Part shown: in pieces, positions 34,679 to 47,900 of the stretch
Layout: the number at the start of each line of letters is the position of its first letter
Numbering within the stretch: the first letter of the stretch is position 1
Assembly: GCA_035236585.1 (NCBI GenBank)
Contig: CP141126.1
Span: 9,437,001 to 9,501,000, forward strand
Direction: 5' to 3'
Source: Warburgia ugandensis
Taxonomy: Eukaryota > Streptophyta > Magnoliopsida > Canellales > Canellaceae
DNA: 64,000 nucleotides
Notes under the pieces: generated by a model
Seen by the model: the letters and a program-made list of their open reading frames with translations, nothing else
The model's database searches: none
Told to the model about the DNA's origin: nothing
Translations under genes and position numbers: made by a program

Positions 34679-35837
34679 GTGAAATTTGGCACTCAGATTA
34701 TCTGATGAGGCCGAATTCAATGAATGGTTCTGATTTCTGAAAAAAACATAAAAAATGGGCTCGTTAGCCACTTCTTGCTCCTCCGACCCTAGTCCGGAGC
34801 ATCATATAATTCCTGGAGAGCCCACACCTGTTAAGGTCCCCTTCTTTATTCTTTTACCATAAAGGAGAGAACGGGGTTTTAGATTCAGTTGTTAGTTCCG
34901 GTGAATGCTCAGGTGTTGCGCAACCTCAGGGCGATACAAACAGTGATACCATGCCGGATCCATCTGCGATTGATCTAAGGTGGCTTCTGAGAGCGCGTTC
35001 TAGTCTTGTGAGCACAAAAAAAAATGTCATGAGCCCAATTGAACAACAACAAACGGCAGAACGAACAGATTTTGGTCCGTCAACGAACATCCTTCAAACT
35101 ATACATGTGTAAGCAATGGCCCACGTTTGACAGCTAAAAGTACATCTAACAGGAAGCATGATTGGCTCTTACCAAGTTACCAGGATTTTCAAGCCATTAG
35201 AGGTCCAAGCTAGGATGGAAGGTCTGGATCTTCCCTGAGTGGGGATGAGGCCCAGTATGTCACAGTGGCAGTGCCTCATTGTACTGCAATAACATCATGT
35301 CCTACTGAAGCATATTCCTCTGTTCTTGTTTTGATCCTCGTCCATCCGGATACAATGGACTCCAACTTGCTGCCCTGGCCATAGAAACTATCGAAAATGC
35401 CCAAGAAACTCAAGTGATAAATTTACTATTTGTGTTGGTGGGTATGGAGCAGGAACAGGAAATTACACACCCGCGAGGGTGGCAAAGTCCTCTTCTATTT
35501 TCTTGTCTCAAATGCTGAGGCCCAAAGACCAAATATTTCTTCGTGGAGATAGTTGTGGTGGATTTGGTGGACCACCTGATATTTTATAATGATCACGCAA
35601 GCAGATGATCAGAGCAAGGTATTATTTCATAATGGCTGGAAATATGAAGTACATATCTATGTTATATATACACCAGGGTGGACGTCATAGTCTTTGATTT
35701 GGTGGTAACTACTAGTAGAACCACCATCTTTATCAATGATTACGAGAGCCATAAACTTGTAAGCGGACAAGCAAATCCATGGCCCCTGATCAGAAGAAAC
35801 TTGGTCCCCTTGTACGATGGGATAGTGCATAAAATTA
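34679..35837. other. Intergenic, no gene identified
   Basis: Short broken frames around 35440-35590 (containing GAGTGNYTPARVAKSS and LRGDSCGGFGGPPD) and 35678-35810 look like decayed coding sequence, but I do not recognise the family. Nothing else is seen. Confidence 0.4.
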
Positions 35838-36305
35838 AGGGTTTTTGCAGAATTACCATTATTTTATGGCATTTTTGCAAGAAAACCCAACATTTTTTTC
35901 ATTTTACAAATTTGCCACTCTGTTAAGTTTCCATCCTCATTTACAAAGGCGATCTGGGTAGCGCCGCTGTTGGGGTGGGGTCTGGGTAGCACCAACCAGC
36001 AAGGTGCGATCTGGGGAGCATGAGTAATGCCGTAGTCGCATCGGTGTTGAAACATATGCTGTTTCAACAGGAGTTGCCGGGCGTGGGTACTGATTAAGGT
36101 GTTTGCCGGAAATTGACAGTTTTCAGCAGCAGATAAGGGTAAAAATAAAATCTACAAAAAAATGAACGGAGAAAGGAAATGAAAAAGTAACAGAATGGCA
36201 AATTTGGAAAGTTATATAAAATTTAATGGCAAATTTTGCAAAAATAGCTAAAACGTTTTCTTGCAAAAACATCATAAAGTAATGGCAATTTTGCAAAAAA
36301 TACTA
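35838..36305. mobile_element. Long-TIR MITE, member 1
   Basis: About 95 bp at each end form an imperfect inverted repeat: the left side has TTTATGGCATTTTTGCAAGA and ACAAATTTGCCACTCTGTTA, and the reverse complement of the right side has TTTATGATGTTTTTGCAAGA and CCAAATTTGCCATTCTGTTA. About 470 bp, no open frame of note. A related element lies at 55567-56155. Confidence 0.75.
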
Positions 36306-36595
36306 AAATCAATTGTGGAACCGTGCACCAAACCTAACATCGCATTTTAAAAACGATAACACATAAATACTCTGATATTAGTAAAAGCAGTGGTGGGGGC
36401 ATCCCTAAAGTGGTGCAACCTTGTCAATGCAAAAGGACCCATTGAATGAATTTGCGAAGTGATGAAGCCTTTCATTTTCATTCCTACAGCAGGTAACAGC
36501 AATCGTTTTATGTTGCTTTCATCAAGAGATTTGCATAGCTGATAAAAATGATGAAAGAAATATATGCAATCAATTCATCATTCAATGAAAAAGCT

Positions 36596-36667
<72 letters not shown>

Positions 36668-37404
36668 AAGGATTGGAGGCACCCGATACACCATCGTTGA
36701 TATCTTTGACGACCGATAGGGTTCTAACTCCCTGTTCTTGGACGGAGCTTATCCACACATAGATCAAAGACACTAAAAGGTGGGAGTGGGTAGCTTGAGG
36801 AGTGCTCGTTTTGGAGTTACTTCTTTCTATCTTTAGCATATATATTGAATAATACTCCAACTCCTAACTGAATATACTCCAACCAGAAAAATAGGATCTT
36901 CCAGTGCTAAGTCAGTCTTATGGGAAGAATGACACCATCAGATGTACACACAAAAAGCTCCATCAGATGAATCGTCTTTTTCTAAATAAGCGATCAGTGG
37001 GTCCACCCTAGATGTTATCTCCTGTCAAATAATATGATTAGTTGATCTTAATTGCCTGATCCAATGTTTAATTGGAGCACCTCTGAAATACTATGATAGC
37101 ATAGTAGGTTAACTACAATATTTTGTTGTAGTGTCTCCCCTTCTGCGTGATGGCTGTCCTTGGTTGGTTAGAGCCGTTCATCTAATTTTTCTAGCTTTGC
37201 ATATCTTGTATCCCAATCATCAAGGTGATAGGAGGATTATAACTCCCAAAAACTCTACTTCTTGCTACTTGATTCTTGACGCTTCGTTACACTGTGTATC
37301 CAACGGCCTGCCTCTTGTAACCAAGAGCTCATCCTATGCTCACTGTTTTTCGAGTATAGTCCTCCAAAGTTGGAAAATTTAGATGGACAGGTCTGATCAA
37401 ACTA
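36306..37404. other. Intergenic, repeat-derived, no gene
   Basis: Contains a (TC)n run at 36597-36663. No recognisable coding sequence. Confidence 0.5.
36597..36663. repeat. (TC)n microsatellite
   Basis: About 33 TC units. Confidence 0.95.
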
Positions 37405-37560
37405 TCCTTCATCAAACAGGTTCTTGTGCACTATCGTTCATCATCCAATAAATGGACAGTCTGAGGCAGTAAATTACTTTAATCGTTCTTAGATTATATG
37501 CGCGGATCCAATCAGAATGTCCTGGTGGAGATGGCAATCCGCATATAATTTCTCAGCACA
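37405..37560 (+). pseudogene. Ty3/gypsy integrase fragment (decayed)
   Basis: One frame reads HHPINGQSEAVNYFNRS, then a stop, then DPIRMSWWRWQSAYNF. This matches the spacing of the YHPQTDGQ-E-VNR and LRCF-P-W-AE-YN blocks at the end of gypsy integrase cores. There is one stop codon and no other element parts nearby. Confidence 0.5.
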
Positions 37561-39290
37561 AGTACGTGTTGGGTCGAGTAGTTCCGTAGATCCAAGCATA
37601 AGAACCTTTCGGCTCAAGTGGTTCAGTGGATTCAAGCGTTTCATATGCCAGGCCGTACAATGGATGCCCCCTTATGGAGTGTCTTCCATGCATTTTTGTC
37701 CCTTCTAAACATACTGTCACACAAGAAATTAATTTCATGGTGAACATCCAATCAAGAAAATTTGTGAGGATTGGCCTGACTACAGAGGTCACTAACATAA
37801 TATAAATTAATTAAAGTCCACGAATAAGGGAGTGTGAAGAATTACACGCCCACAGCATTTTGCTTGAAGATCTAAGCTGGTCATCATGTTCCCTACATAA
37901 GAAGTAACAGAAGAGAGATCAATGCATTCAGTTCATCCTAACCAATTAATTTGGGTATTTAAAAAATTAACTATAAAATAATGGCAGTAATTTTTAGCTC
38001 TGTAAAAGTATTTAATGGGTATGAAAATTGATACTCAATCCTTTCAAGGCATGTTGAACATGATAAATGACTTAGAACTACATAAATATTCCACATGCCC
38101 TTAATCATGGATCCTACAGCGTCACAATTAATTATTCTGGGTCTCGAAATAAGTGGTCTCAACCATACTTACTACCTTTGATTGAGTCCGCATCTAAGCA
38201 TCATAGCTTCCTTTTTTCCTTCAGAAAAAAGGGGTATTATAGGAATGCTATCTCACCACAGCTACCAAAATGTTATATTCTCTATCGATGAAATGAGCTA
38301 CTCCAACTCATCTTAATCCATCTACTCTAATTCATCTCACCCCAGCATAAGTGATATTTTCAGTCACCTCACTTAATTTCATACCAAATTTAGGTTAACT
38401 TAAGGCAGCTCAAATCATCTCAAACTAGCTTATCTCAACTCAAGCATCGGTCCACATCTACCAATGGTCACAGAAGCAGGAATTTGATGCAACAACAAAT
38501 TGTAACTCCAAGAGCCTTCATTTGCTGGTCTCTTGTTTAGTAGGCAAAAAAATTCCTAAAAACTACGTTTACTAGATTCTTACATGCTTATAGGATCACC
38601 TTGAACATTTTCCACCCATAGACCGATAACTTGGATTTCTAAATAAAATTTGTGTTATGAGATCTAAAGAGCACCATATACACACAGTGAACACAATAAT
38701 TTATGTGGTTTGGCTAAGTCTAGCCTACGCCTACGAGAGAGGGAAGAGCAATTCACTATTGAAGAAGCATGTACAGCCAATGCCAACAACCCCATCTTTA
38801 GTTTCTGTTTATAGAGATGAAAGGGGGCTTGAAATATTATACATTAACACAAACTTTATCTTAATAAACCTTATCTTCTCGTACGTACCTGATAGGATTC
38901 CTAATTAGATCAAATTATCTTTTTCTAACAGACTCCTTATCAGATTTAGACTCCTCTAATTATATTTATTTTATCTGATCATCTTCTTTTGTTGGTAAGT
39001 TTATCTGCACTGGGATAAACATTATCAATTTGTAGGCTCTGGAAAGATCATTCTCAGCCAGCTTCGACTACTTAACGTATGATGGAGAGGAGTCTTGTGC
39101 ATGACCAAGTGAAAGATTTTGATTGACAAACAGCCAAGCTCCAGTAATGCAAACCCTGTGGTTTTGGTGTGGCTGCCACCGCATCAGATCCTGTGTTTTT
39201 GATGTAGTAATTTTCGTCATTAAAATATATTTATTTGGCCGGTAAATACAGGTAAATATCAGGGACAGCTTGGTACGTTCACACGTTGAG
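37561..39290. other. Intergenic upstream of MED26, no gene
   Basis: AT-rich. At about 38690-38800 the words TTATGTGGTTTGGC, CCTACGCCTACGAGAGAG and TTCACTATTGAAGAAGC resemble a motif common in plant copia LTRs, so a solo LTR scrap is possible. Sequence shared with the captured fragment begins near 39300. Confidence 0.4.
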
Positions 39291-39607
39291 AATATGCCAA
39301 GCGGACAGAAATGGAGACGAAATTCATGGCAGAAAGAGACCCCATAAATTCCCTCCTTTTTTTCTCTCTCTCCTCTCGCTGTGAACAAGCAAACATTGTT
39401 TCAGGTGCATGAACGGAAGGCCTTTCGTTCGGTCTTAGCCGCAAGGCGTAAAAGAATATTTATTAAATATAAAAATAATTATTTTATATTAAATAGAGAG
39501 AGAGCAGAGCAGAGAGAGAGAGAGGCAGAAGGAGAAGAGGGAGATTTTTCATTTTCTCTTCCAATTGCCAGGAAATCAGTCCGTCAATGGTGTGTATGTG
39601 TTCATGA

Positions 39608-39688
39608 TGTCTGGTCTGGAGGAAAATGTAAAGAAACGGAGAGATTTTTTGGGCAATCTGAAAAGGCGGTTTAGCCTTTTCAACTAGA
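39608..39688 (+). promoter_or_regulatory. Possible upstream ORF in the MED26 leader
   Basis: An ATG at 39608 opens a 26-codon frame (MSGLEENVKKRRDFLGNLKR, then RFSLFN and stop) about 550 bp before the MED26 ATG. The captured copy keeps the frame with five or so replacements (18351-18431). Whether it lies within the transcript is unknown. Confidence 0.35.
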
Positions 39689-40236
39689 TTTGCAGAAGGT
39701 TCGGCTTTCTGTGTGCGATTGACGGATTTTGAAGGTTTTTTCATTTTCAATTTTCAGTCTGGTTGTGTAGCTTTCCGATCGACGAGGAAGCAAAATATTT
39801 GGAGCTTGTTGGTCGATTTCAGTAATCTGACTACTTTTCGTTGCCGATCAGGAGATCTCGGCTTTTCTCTAGGTAAATGAGTTATTCTTTCTGTGCGTAA
39901 GGCGAATCCGCACCTTTTTCCGGTACTGAAATTATCTGGAGATTGTCCGGATCCATTTCTGCAGGCTTGGTAATCGATGAGTTACAGGTCAAATGATGAT
40001 AAGACCGCAAATTTCCACAGTGTCTGCTCCAAATCCGCGGAGTAAATGACGAGAGGAACTAGCAGGATATTTTAGATCTGGGGGCAGATTTGCGCATCTC
40101 TTCGTAAGACTCGAAAGTAGGAAACTTTTGTGCTCCGAATTTGTTCGAAGAGGTTGAGAAAAGAGTTCGGTTATTGAACTAAGTTCTAGATCCCACGAAA
40201 GACATTCGTGGATTCGCAGATCAGTATTTTTCTGAG

Positions 40237-42036
40237 ATGGATTTCGATGATCTCAGATCTGTTTTGAGGAATTCAGGCGTCGATGTTTGGACTCTGATCG
40301 ATACAGCGATCGCAGTGGCTTCGGTGGATTACGGAAAGGAACTCAAAGTTCGAAGAGACGGAATCGTCGAACGGCTCTACACGACGGCTTACCGGAGCTG
40401 CCATTCCGACGTTCCGAGACATAGCAGTAATGGGATCAAGGAGGAGAAAAATGAACGGATAGAAGCAGAAGCTTCAATCGAAAAGGAAAGCAGTCCGGAA
40501 GCAAAGAGCGCTTCTCCTTGTACTCCGCAATCGATTGACAGGGAAGAAGATCGAGATCAGAATTATGGCCGTCCGATCGATCGGGAACAGAGCAAGATCC
40601 GCGCTATCAAGACATATCTCGAAGATCCTGATCAGGTTCGGTTCGGATTGTCATTTTTTCAGAAATTACATGTTCTTTTATATTTTTAGTTTATTTATGT
40701 TCTTGGATTCATGTAATAGTCGGACGATTCTCTGGTTCATGCATTGCAAAATCTTGCAGACATGGATATCACATTCAAAGCTCTCAAGGTAAGATGGAGA
40801 AGTTTTTGCAAGAGAAAATCCCTAAAATTTCTTACCCTGTTTCTCAGAACAAAGAGCATGTTTTTCTTTGATTTCAGGAAACCGACATCGGAAGGAACGT
40901 GAATGGGCTGCGAAAACATCCTTCAAGCGAAGTACGGAGATTAGTGAAGCTACTCATCAGGTGATAGCAATAAAAACCAAAAGAGAGAAGAAAGTCTGAA
41001 TTACATTGGAAACCAATACAAGAGAAACAAACTGAAGTAAGCAATGATAGAAACACCTGTTCTTGTGATTCAATTGCAGGAAATGGAAAGATCTCGTGGA
41101 CCAATGGGTAAACATTAATTCCAGTGGTGAACCTGCAGCTGCTGCCATTACTGGTATACTCATCAGGATTTCCTTAGTTGAAAAAGAAACAAGAAAACAG
41201 TTCATTTTTGTTTCTCGTTCCATTTTCCTGTTTTGGCGTTAATCAGAGGCATGGATGGCAGCTGATGGAGATTCCCCACAGCAAATGCATACAAAAAATG
41301 GTCAAAATGGGAACCAGGTGACAAAATCTTCACAACTATTATCACAGAGAGAATCATAGTTCCTGTTTTTGAAGTCCTAAAGTGTCTTGCCATCTAATTT
41401 CAGGTACCGGATTTTGGCTACTCTCCGAATTGTTGCAGTAAGTGAAGTGATGATAAATCCTTCTTCATGTTTTCTTATCCCTTGTTGTTTGTGTCACCTC
41501 TAAGTGGAATGGAATTCGATCATTTTGCATTCTCAGATGGTAGTTCTGGTTCAGATAAAAACAATTCCGAAATAGAATCCAAAGGAAAAGCAGTTCCAAG
41601 GAGAGAAACTCAACCTAAGCAAAATCATTCAGTAACTGCTGCTTCTACTTCCAATGTAAACTAACTTCATTTTTCAACTTACAGCATTTGATCCATTTGG
41701 GTGTTTTCTTTTTTCATTGTATTTGTGGTGTTTGATTGTGTCGTGCAATCTACAGAAACAAAAAGAAGCCCAAATCGATCTGGACAGGCTTGCTTCGGCC
41801 AGAAAACGACTTCAAGAAAACTACCAAGAAGCACAAAATGGTATGAAATTCTTTCACTCATGTTATCATCAGATGATCCTTTTCATTTATATATAGGAAG
41901 TTCACATTATACTCGTTTCATCAATGAAGCGAAAAAGCAACGGACGATTCAAGTTATGGATCTCCATGATATTCCCAAACCCAAAAACTCCTCTTTTGCA
42001 CGGAATAAAGGCGGTTTTCAGGCAAAGCACTGGTGA
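40237..42036 (+). CDS. MED26B: Mediator subunit 26-type protein with TFIIS N-terminal domain
   Basis: Nine exons: 40237-40635, 40720-40788, 40878-40960, 41080-41153, 41247-41317, 41404-41437, 41537-41655, 41756-41840, 41930-42036. They total 1041 nt and encode 346 residues without a stop; all junctions are GT/AG and phases agree. Residues about 115-200 form the TFIIS-N (LW) domain: [48 protein letters not shown] polar linker follows, then a coiled stretch ([20 protein letters not shown]) and the conserved plant C-terminus [12 protein letters not shown] ... FQAKHW. MED26 links Mediator to elongation factors at RNA polymerase II promoters in the nucleus. Length fits the plant MED26b group. The ATG at 40237 is supported by the acidic N-terminus [20 protein letters not shown]. 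Its 5' part is duplicated at 18061-19036. Confidence 0.9.
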
Positions 42037-43754
42037 GAAATGGCGCCGTGAAAACCACCAGCTTTGGAGGTCTGTTGTTGTCTATTGTTGTCATTTTGCT
42101 GGGAATAGCTGGGTAAGAAGAAACCGGAAACCGGTTGGCGCTGTACCTTATTTTATTTTTCATATATTATCTGGATTAATGCGGATGAAATTTCCAGCTT
42201 AATCTCAATTAACAATACAAGTTTCAAGAAAAATGCATTGTTTAAGACGCTGCACGTAAAACATCGCTCCTTTGCGGATTAGAAAAGAAAAAGAAAGGCC
42301 AGAATTAAACTTGTATTTGTTTGGTTTTGAGGTGTGGTTGATGTTTTATCGTCTTCCCAGACTGCGTCAAAGCAGCAGAGCTACTGGCCAAAGGTTCTAG
42401 TAAAACCGCTGTCTAGAGGCACGTCCGTAGTATTAGGCAGATTCGCTATGGTTTCCTTTAGGTTCATAGTAATTGGCACTTCTCATTTACCTATGGGGAG
42501 TACCATAACTAAATGTTGGGGTACGAATCTCCTACTATTTTGCACTAAAATGCTTGCTATCTATGGGCCATTTTGTTTGCTACTTGTTTCAGGGGACCTT
42601 TTTTAGCACGGTGTTTTGGGTTTAGAAAATCTGATCCCTTTTTTACTATTAGGAGGTAGACTGGATGTAATTATGCTTGCTTTACCTAAAGGTCATACAC
42701 TAACAATTTACCATCATCCGCTATACACATCTGAAGCGCAAATTTTGGGTGATTGGAGTAATTCATTTGGTCGGCACAACCATGCGTTTTGCGGGCTTGA
42801 TTAATAAGAAAGTTGGACGAATGGTTCGTTTCACCAACCAGAAGACTGCAGGGTTTAGTCTACTTACCGTTCAAAAAGTAAAAACGGGCAGATAAAGATA
42901 AAGATGGCTGTACTTGTTGCTCTGTTTCCAATGGTGATGATCAGGTGATTAGGTAATGGCAGAAACACCGGCATGTTCTAGTTTTGTTTGCCCCTGACTT
43001 CTTGTTTGTTCGGACTCTCGTCGACAAGCGCACACGTATGATTATTTACGCAAAGGCTTGATGATCGGACTTGCATGGAGCTCTTGGATAGTGGCCTCGA
43101 CGATGCCTTAGCGGTGTAGCATTTTTCGGCGTTCAGGGGTGAGGAGCTATTCCGGCTTCAGAGTAAAAGAAACAAGTTTTAACTGAGGTTGAGAATTGAT
43201 ATTTCTGCCTCATTGCCGGTAGATAATCTAGTCAGTTAAGTGTAATAAAATTTCAATCTGATTGTCCTGGACATCAAATTTGATACGTTAGATGTTTTTA
43301 GGCATGTTTTTTTGCAGTAAACAAATCTCTACCGTTTATTTCTGTTAATTTTTGAAGGATCTAAAACAAGTTGCTAGGATTGTCTAAATGCATTGATTTC
43401 TCATAGGTTTTTTTTTGGCATTCTAATAAATAATAAATAGCTTAGATTTACAAAAAAAAATGTTATACAATGCATGAAAACATAGCGAGTGCTCAGTTCC
43501 CTCCTCTTGACAGTGTACAAACAGTGGGGACTCTTATATCTTTATATTAGACTCGCAGAAGGTAGAATGGAACGGGACATTAGGCGTAGGACTGACCATG
43601 TCAATCACCTGCTAATGCTCCACGAAACCGACGATATTAATCACAGACATGTACACGTCAGACTGAATAACCAAACACAATGGGCTAGATGTATATGAAA
43701 AAGGCATTTTATCAAAGTAATTAAGAGAACTATACGTCCTGCCCAATCTTGATT
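42037..43754. other. 3' flank of MED26, no gene
   Basis: Nothing recognised. Several short frames without family resemblance. Confidence 0.5.
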
Positions 43755-43932
43755 GGGGCAGCTTAGTGCACGAAGCTCCCATCCATGCAGAGTCCAAAGA
43801 AGGGGTGGACCATAAAAGGCTTATAATATACAATCTTATTTTGCATTTTTGCAAGAGGCTGTTTCCACAACTTAAACCCATGATCTCAGGGTCACAAGAT
43901 AACAACTTTTACTGTTGTGCCAGGGCTTTCCT
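43755..43932 (-). mobile_element. Au-like SINE, minus strand
   Basis: Reads, on the plus strand, GGGGCAGCTTAGTGCACGAA, through GCAAGAGGCTGTTTCCA, to the reversed tRNA-like head ending GCCAGGGCTTTCC. About 178 bp, more diverged than the pair in the duplicated blocks. Confidence 0.8.
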
Positions 43933-44763
43933 TCATCCTGCCCAAGCCTGATGTTTGTTTATTGCGTAAACTGTTAATGATGGGTTATGGTAATTATCTG
44001 GAGCTAGAACTGTGTCTTAACTGCACAAATTTGATGTTTCTAACCTCGATCTTGTTTACGAAATCTGCCATGGATCTTGTACCTAACCCACGTAGATATC
44101 CTCTTTAACTCCAAATCGCAAAACCATGGGGGATATCCCTCTAGAAACATTAAAAAACACTAAGATGGAAGCAGCCATGCTGGTATTTTTCCTAAAAGCA
44201 CGTGTTAACCCCACATATCTGATAATTGAAATCTCTGTTTGGTTGGTCGTGCTACAAGCAGGAAGTGCCTGAAAAATATTACTACCTGGACAGTTCCTAG
44301 TCCGGTAAGACCATTAGGGAGAACAGCGTGAATTAGACCTACTCCAATCTCTCTACGGAAAGTCTTTATCTTGAGACTCGGCTGCCTGCAAAGGGACTAA
44401 CTACACTCACTCACTGACTAAGAAAGAAAAAGAAAAAGGTACAATGATATACAGCTATTTATAACTTAGACATGTCTAACAATGCAAGCCTGTAATATTC
44501 GCTTCAAGTAGTGTCCTCTTGTTTCGATTGGATCCATTTGGCCTTTGATAGGTCAGCCTGAGGAAAGCACGGACCAGCTGGTACAGGAGTGGCTGTTTTA
44601 GATATAGCCGTGGCAAGTTTCAGCAGCTTCTGGCGTAGCGTTAGGACACCGTACCGAATGGACTGCTATGTTGATAGGATTGATGTTTGCTATCCACTTA
44701 GAATTTCTATGCTGAAGACTCTTTGTGATGATTGCTATCCGCAAGACCACGTGGAGGAAGAGC
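43933..44763. other. Intergenic, no gene
   Basis: Nothing recognised. Confidence 0.5.
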
Positions 44764-45040
44764 AATGCTTGGGCCCTGCACTACAGTACACAAGATAGTG
44801 CTGAGTCCCACTATGTATATGAAGGGCTCACCCTCAGTTGATTCGACCGTTCAGCTGCTTTCTCTAATTGTTGATATCTTTTATATAGAACGTCCCCACG
44901 AATTAGGTCCTGCACTACAGGGCACGAGCTAGGTGCTGCATCCCCACGACACATGATGGAACTCGCCTTTGATTGATCAGACGTTTCAGCTAATTTTTCT
45001 AACTCTTGAAATGTGGTATATTGAACATTACCATGAATAA
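44764..45040. repeat. Imperfect tandem duplication of about 135 bp
   Basis: GGCCCTGCACTACAGTACAC (about 44773) and GGTCCTGCACTACAGGGCAC (about 44908) start two units that continue through GGGCTCACCCTCAGTTGATT / GAACTCGCCTTTGATTGATC and end near a TTGATATC / TTGAAATG word. No coding role seen. Confidence 0.65.
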
Positions 45041-45754
45041 TGATTTTAGCATCCTCAAAATCTGCATTTAGTTTGCTGATTTTGGACCGTTCTTTAAGCA
45101 ATATTTTGACCCTTTGTAATTCCATGACCAAAGTTATACTGTTCAGATTCCAAACTCATCCTATCCGCACTGTTTTGGAATTGATTGTCATCTACGGTGG
45201 GAGAAATAGGATGAACGGACCTGGTCAATCAAAAGTGGGATCACTGTAGTAAAGTGAGGGCTGTTACAACTTGTGTCCCGTAGGGAAGAGGAATCCAGCA
45301 TTCCTCGAAGAGGTATAATCCTGGCAGCCAGTTTCCAGAGTTTTCAGGCAAACGACACGAGGTCCCCTGCTCCAATCAGAACCTCAGTTGGTAATTTAAC
45401 CATTCCTATGCCCCTAGAAGATTCTGGCACTGCACGTAGACTAGGTCTCTCGTTGATTTCGCTTAGCTGTGGTCAACCTTAATGCAAGCGCCAATAGGAT
45501 CTCGCCGGAGGCTATTTTCCTTTTGCGGTTTTGTATTACGAGCCAGACCATCCAAGTCCCACATGAACTCGAATTCTCAATGAGGACGGTCGCTACGAGA
45601 TAACAAGAACTGTTTGGGACTCAAGTCGCCCAAGCGGACATGACTAAGCCATTAATCTGGCTGCTAGTGGCGAGTCCATCCACTTTTCTGATTTTGTCTC
45701 GATTGGACTACCTAGTCCCTTGATTGAAGAAACCTTCTGCACGCCAGCAAAATG
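45041..45754. other. Intergenic, no gene
   Basis: Nothing recognised. Confidence 0.5.
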
Positions 45755-46765
45755 TGAATAATCTTAGTTGTCCCCAAGTAAGAGCTAAGTTTAACGTCTT
45801 CAACTAAATAAGACTTATAAGTAACCTAACTTTGTAAACCTAGACCAAACTAGTCAACTAATACTCTTAATCCTATCCATAAAAATGAATTTGATAAGAT
45901 TTCTCATGGCACTTTAGAATCTCACAGTAGTCTATATATTTTCTCCACCTTAAAATTTTTTGTGGTAGTAATGATAAAACATAGTAGACCACCACGATTT
46001 TTAATGTTGTCGGACCATATTGATAATTTCTCATTTTTCAGTCTTTCGTGGTAGTTAATATAATTTCTCTACCTCAAAATTTGAGTTGGTGGTAATACAA
46101 TGACATTTTGACCCACTGTGAATTGTCCCATTCTAGATAAATTTCTCCATTTTCCTTAAATTGTCCTTAAATTGGGGTATAAGTTGACTTTGCCCTTTCC
46201 AAAAAGTTTGTTCTTATATTACTAAACAATGATGAAAGGGTGTTGCAGAATTATGAGACTTTATAATAAAAAAATTCTAAGTTGCCCCTAAGTAAGAGTT
46301 AAGTTTAACGTCTTTAACTAAACAAGGCTTATAACTAACCTAACTTTGTAAACCTAGACCAAACTAGTCAACTAATACTCTTAATCCTAACCATGAAAAT
46401 GAATTTGGTAAGATTTCTCATGGCACTTTAGAATCTCACGGTAGTCTATATATTTCCTCTACCTTGAAATTTTTGGTGGTGGTAATAATAAAACATAGTA
46501 GACCGCCACGATTTTTAATGTTATCGGACCATATTGATGATTCCTCATTTTTCAGTCTTTCATGGTAGTCAATATAATTCCTCCACCTCAAAATTTGAGT
46601 TGGTGGTAATACAATGACATTTTGACCCACTGTGAATTGGGATCAATTCATTATGAATTGTCCCATTCTAGATGAATTCCTTCGTTTTCTTTAAATGGTC
46701 CTAAAATTGGGGTATAAGCTGACTTTGCCCTTCCCAAAAAGTTTGTTCTTATATTACTAAATGCG
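45755..46765. repeat. Tandem duplication of about 500 bp
   Basis: Unit 1 (about 45765-46223) and unit 2 (about 46278-46760) match from CTAAGTAAGAGTTAAGTTT / CCAAGTAAGAGCTAAGTTT to AAAAAGTTTGTTCTTATATT. Each unit holds an inner partial repeat around AGTCTATATATTT and AGTCAATATAATT. It lies at the 3' side of the minus-strand gag-like remnant and may belong to the same dead element. Confidence 0.75.
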
Positions 46766-46780
46766 GAGACCTAGTTTTGC

Positions 46781-47900
46781 TTAACCGTGATTATTTTCTA
46801 AGGTGTACCCTAGAGTAGGTTGATGTAGGGCTAGTACATCAACTAACTCTTCTTCTTCATGTTCTATGGGCACATGTAAGGTTTTAAATGGGCCTACATG
46901 ACTATCTTGTAAATGTTCAAATAAGGTTTGTATGTCCCAATCAAGTATATCTTCTACATTGCAAGCCTCAATTGAAATTTCAGGCTCTATAGGGAGTTCT
47001 ACTCTATCTTGCCATTGAGAAGTATTCATTAATGGTACAATATCCAACAACTTATTTACCTTCATAAGGGATGTGTCTTCATCAAATTCATAAAAATAAG
47101 AGGAACACGATTTCAAAAGATTAGGGTCGAATGTTTCCACAGCTTCATTCTCTTCAGCATTGGAAGCCTCTTCCTCATAATTGTAACAAAGAGCAGGACA
47201 TGACTCGAGTAGATATGAGTGGGTAGTTTCCATGGATAGTTATGAACTTTGTGGCTCAGATTGATCATAAGAAATTTTCATCCACTTATTAATAATAAAT
47301 GGCTCTTCATTATGCCCAATTGGTTTGAATTTCTTAGTCCTTTTGATAAATGCAACAATGTTTCTATCGGTTTATTCCCTTATTGGTTTCATTTTCTTCT
47401 CATATTCCTTTCTCTCTTGTTTCATTTCCTCATTTTCCTTTTTCAAAGGTAGCCATGATTTATCTATTCTCTCACAAATTTGATGGTTTATCTATTCTCT
47501 CACAAATTTGATGCATATTCTCTTCTAATGGTGGTTCTACGTGTTGTAGAGGAGATGACTTATAGGGTTAGTATTGTTGTGGCATTAAGGTACTGAAAAA
47601 AGGTTGAGTAGGTTAAACCCATGATTGTTGACCCTAATAGTCTTGATAATTATGATAGGGTAAATCAGGATGGGGCCATGATGGTTCTTCCTAGTATGAG
47701 GGATAATCATGAGGCCATGGTTGTTCATGATGCCTAGCCTATCCATTATAGTCTTAGTAATTTCTCTCAAGATAAAAATTGCTAGAGTGTGTGAATCCAA
47801 TGATTGCATTCACTGGCTCTTAGTAATAATCATTATATGTAGAGTTAGATGGCCATAAAGAAGTGGAATAGGATGCTAAGAATAGGTATAGTCATTGTGG
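46781..47900 (-). pseudogene. Gag-like reading frame of a decayed LTR element
   Basis: The best open stretch is 46781-47233 (150 codons, acidic: SCPALCYNYEEEASNAEENE). Upstream, up to about 47900, the same strand shows broken frames rich in Tyr, Gln, Pro and His (HHEQPWPHDYPSY, PLEENMHQICERIDK, KKENEEMKQERKEYEKK). This composition is typical of gag-like proteins of plant non-autonomous gypsy relatives. Most stops fall where Gln is expected (TAG/TAA for CAG/CAA). No protease, RT or integrase is seen. The family is uncertain; a decayed host gene is possible. Confidence 0.45.
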
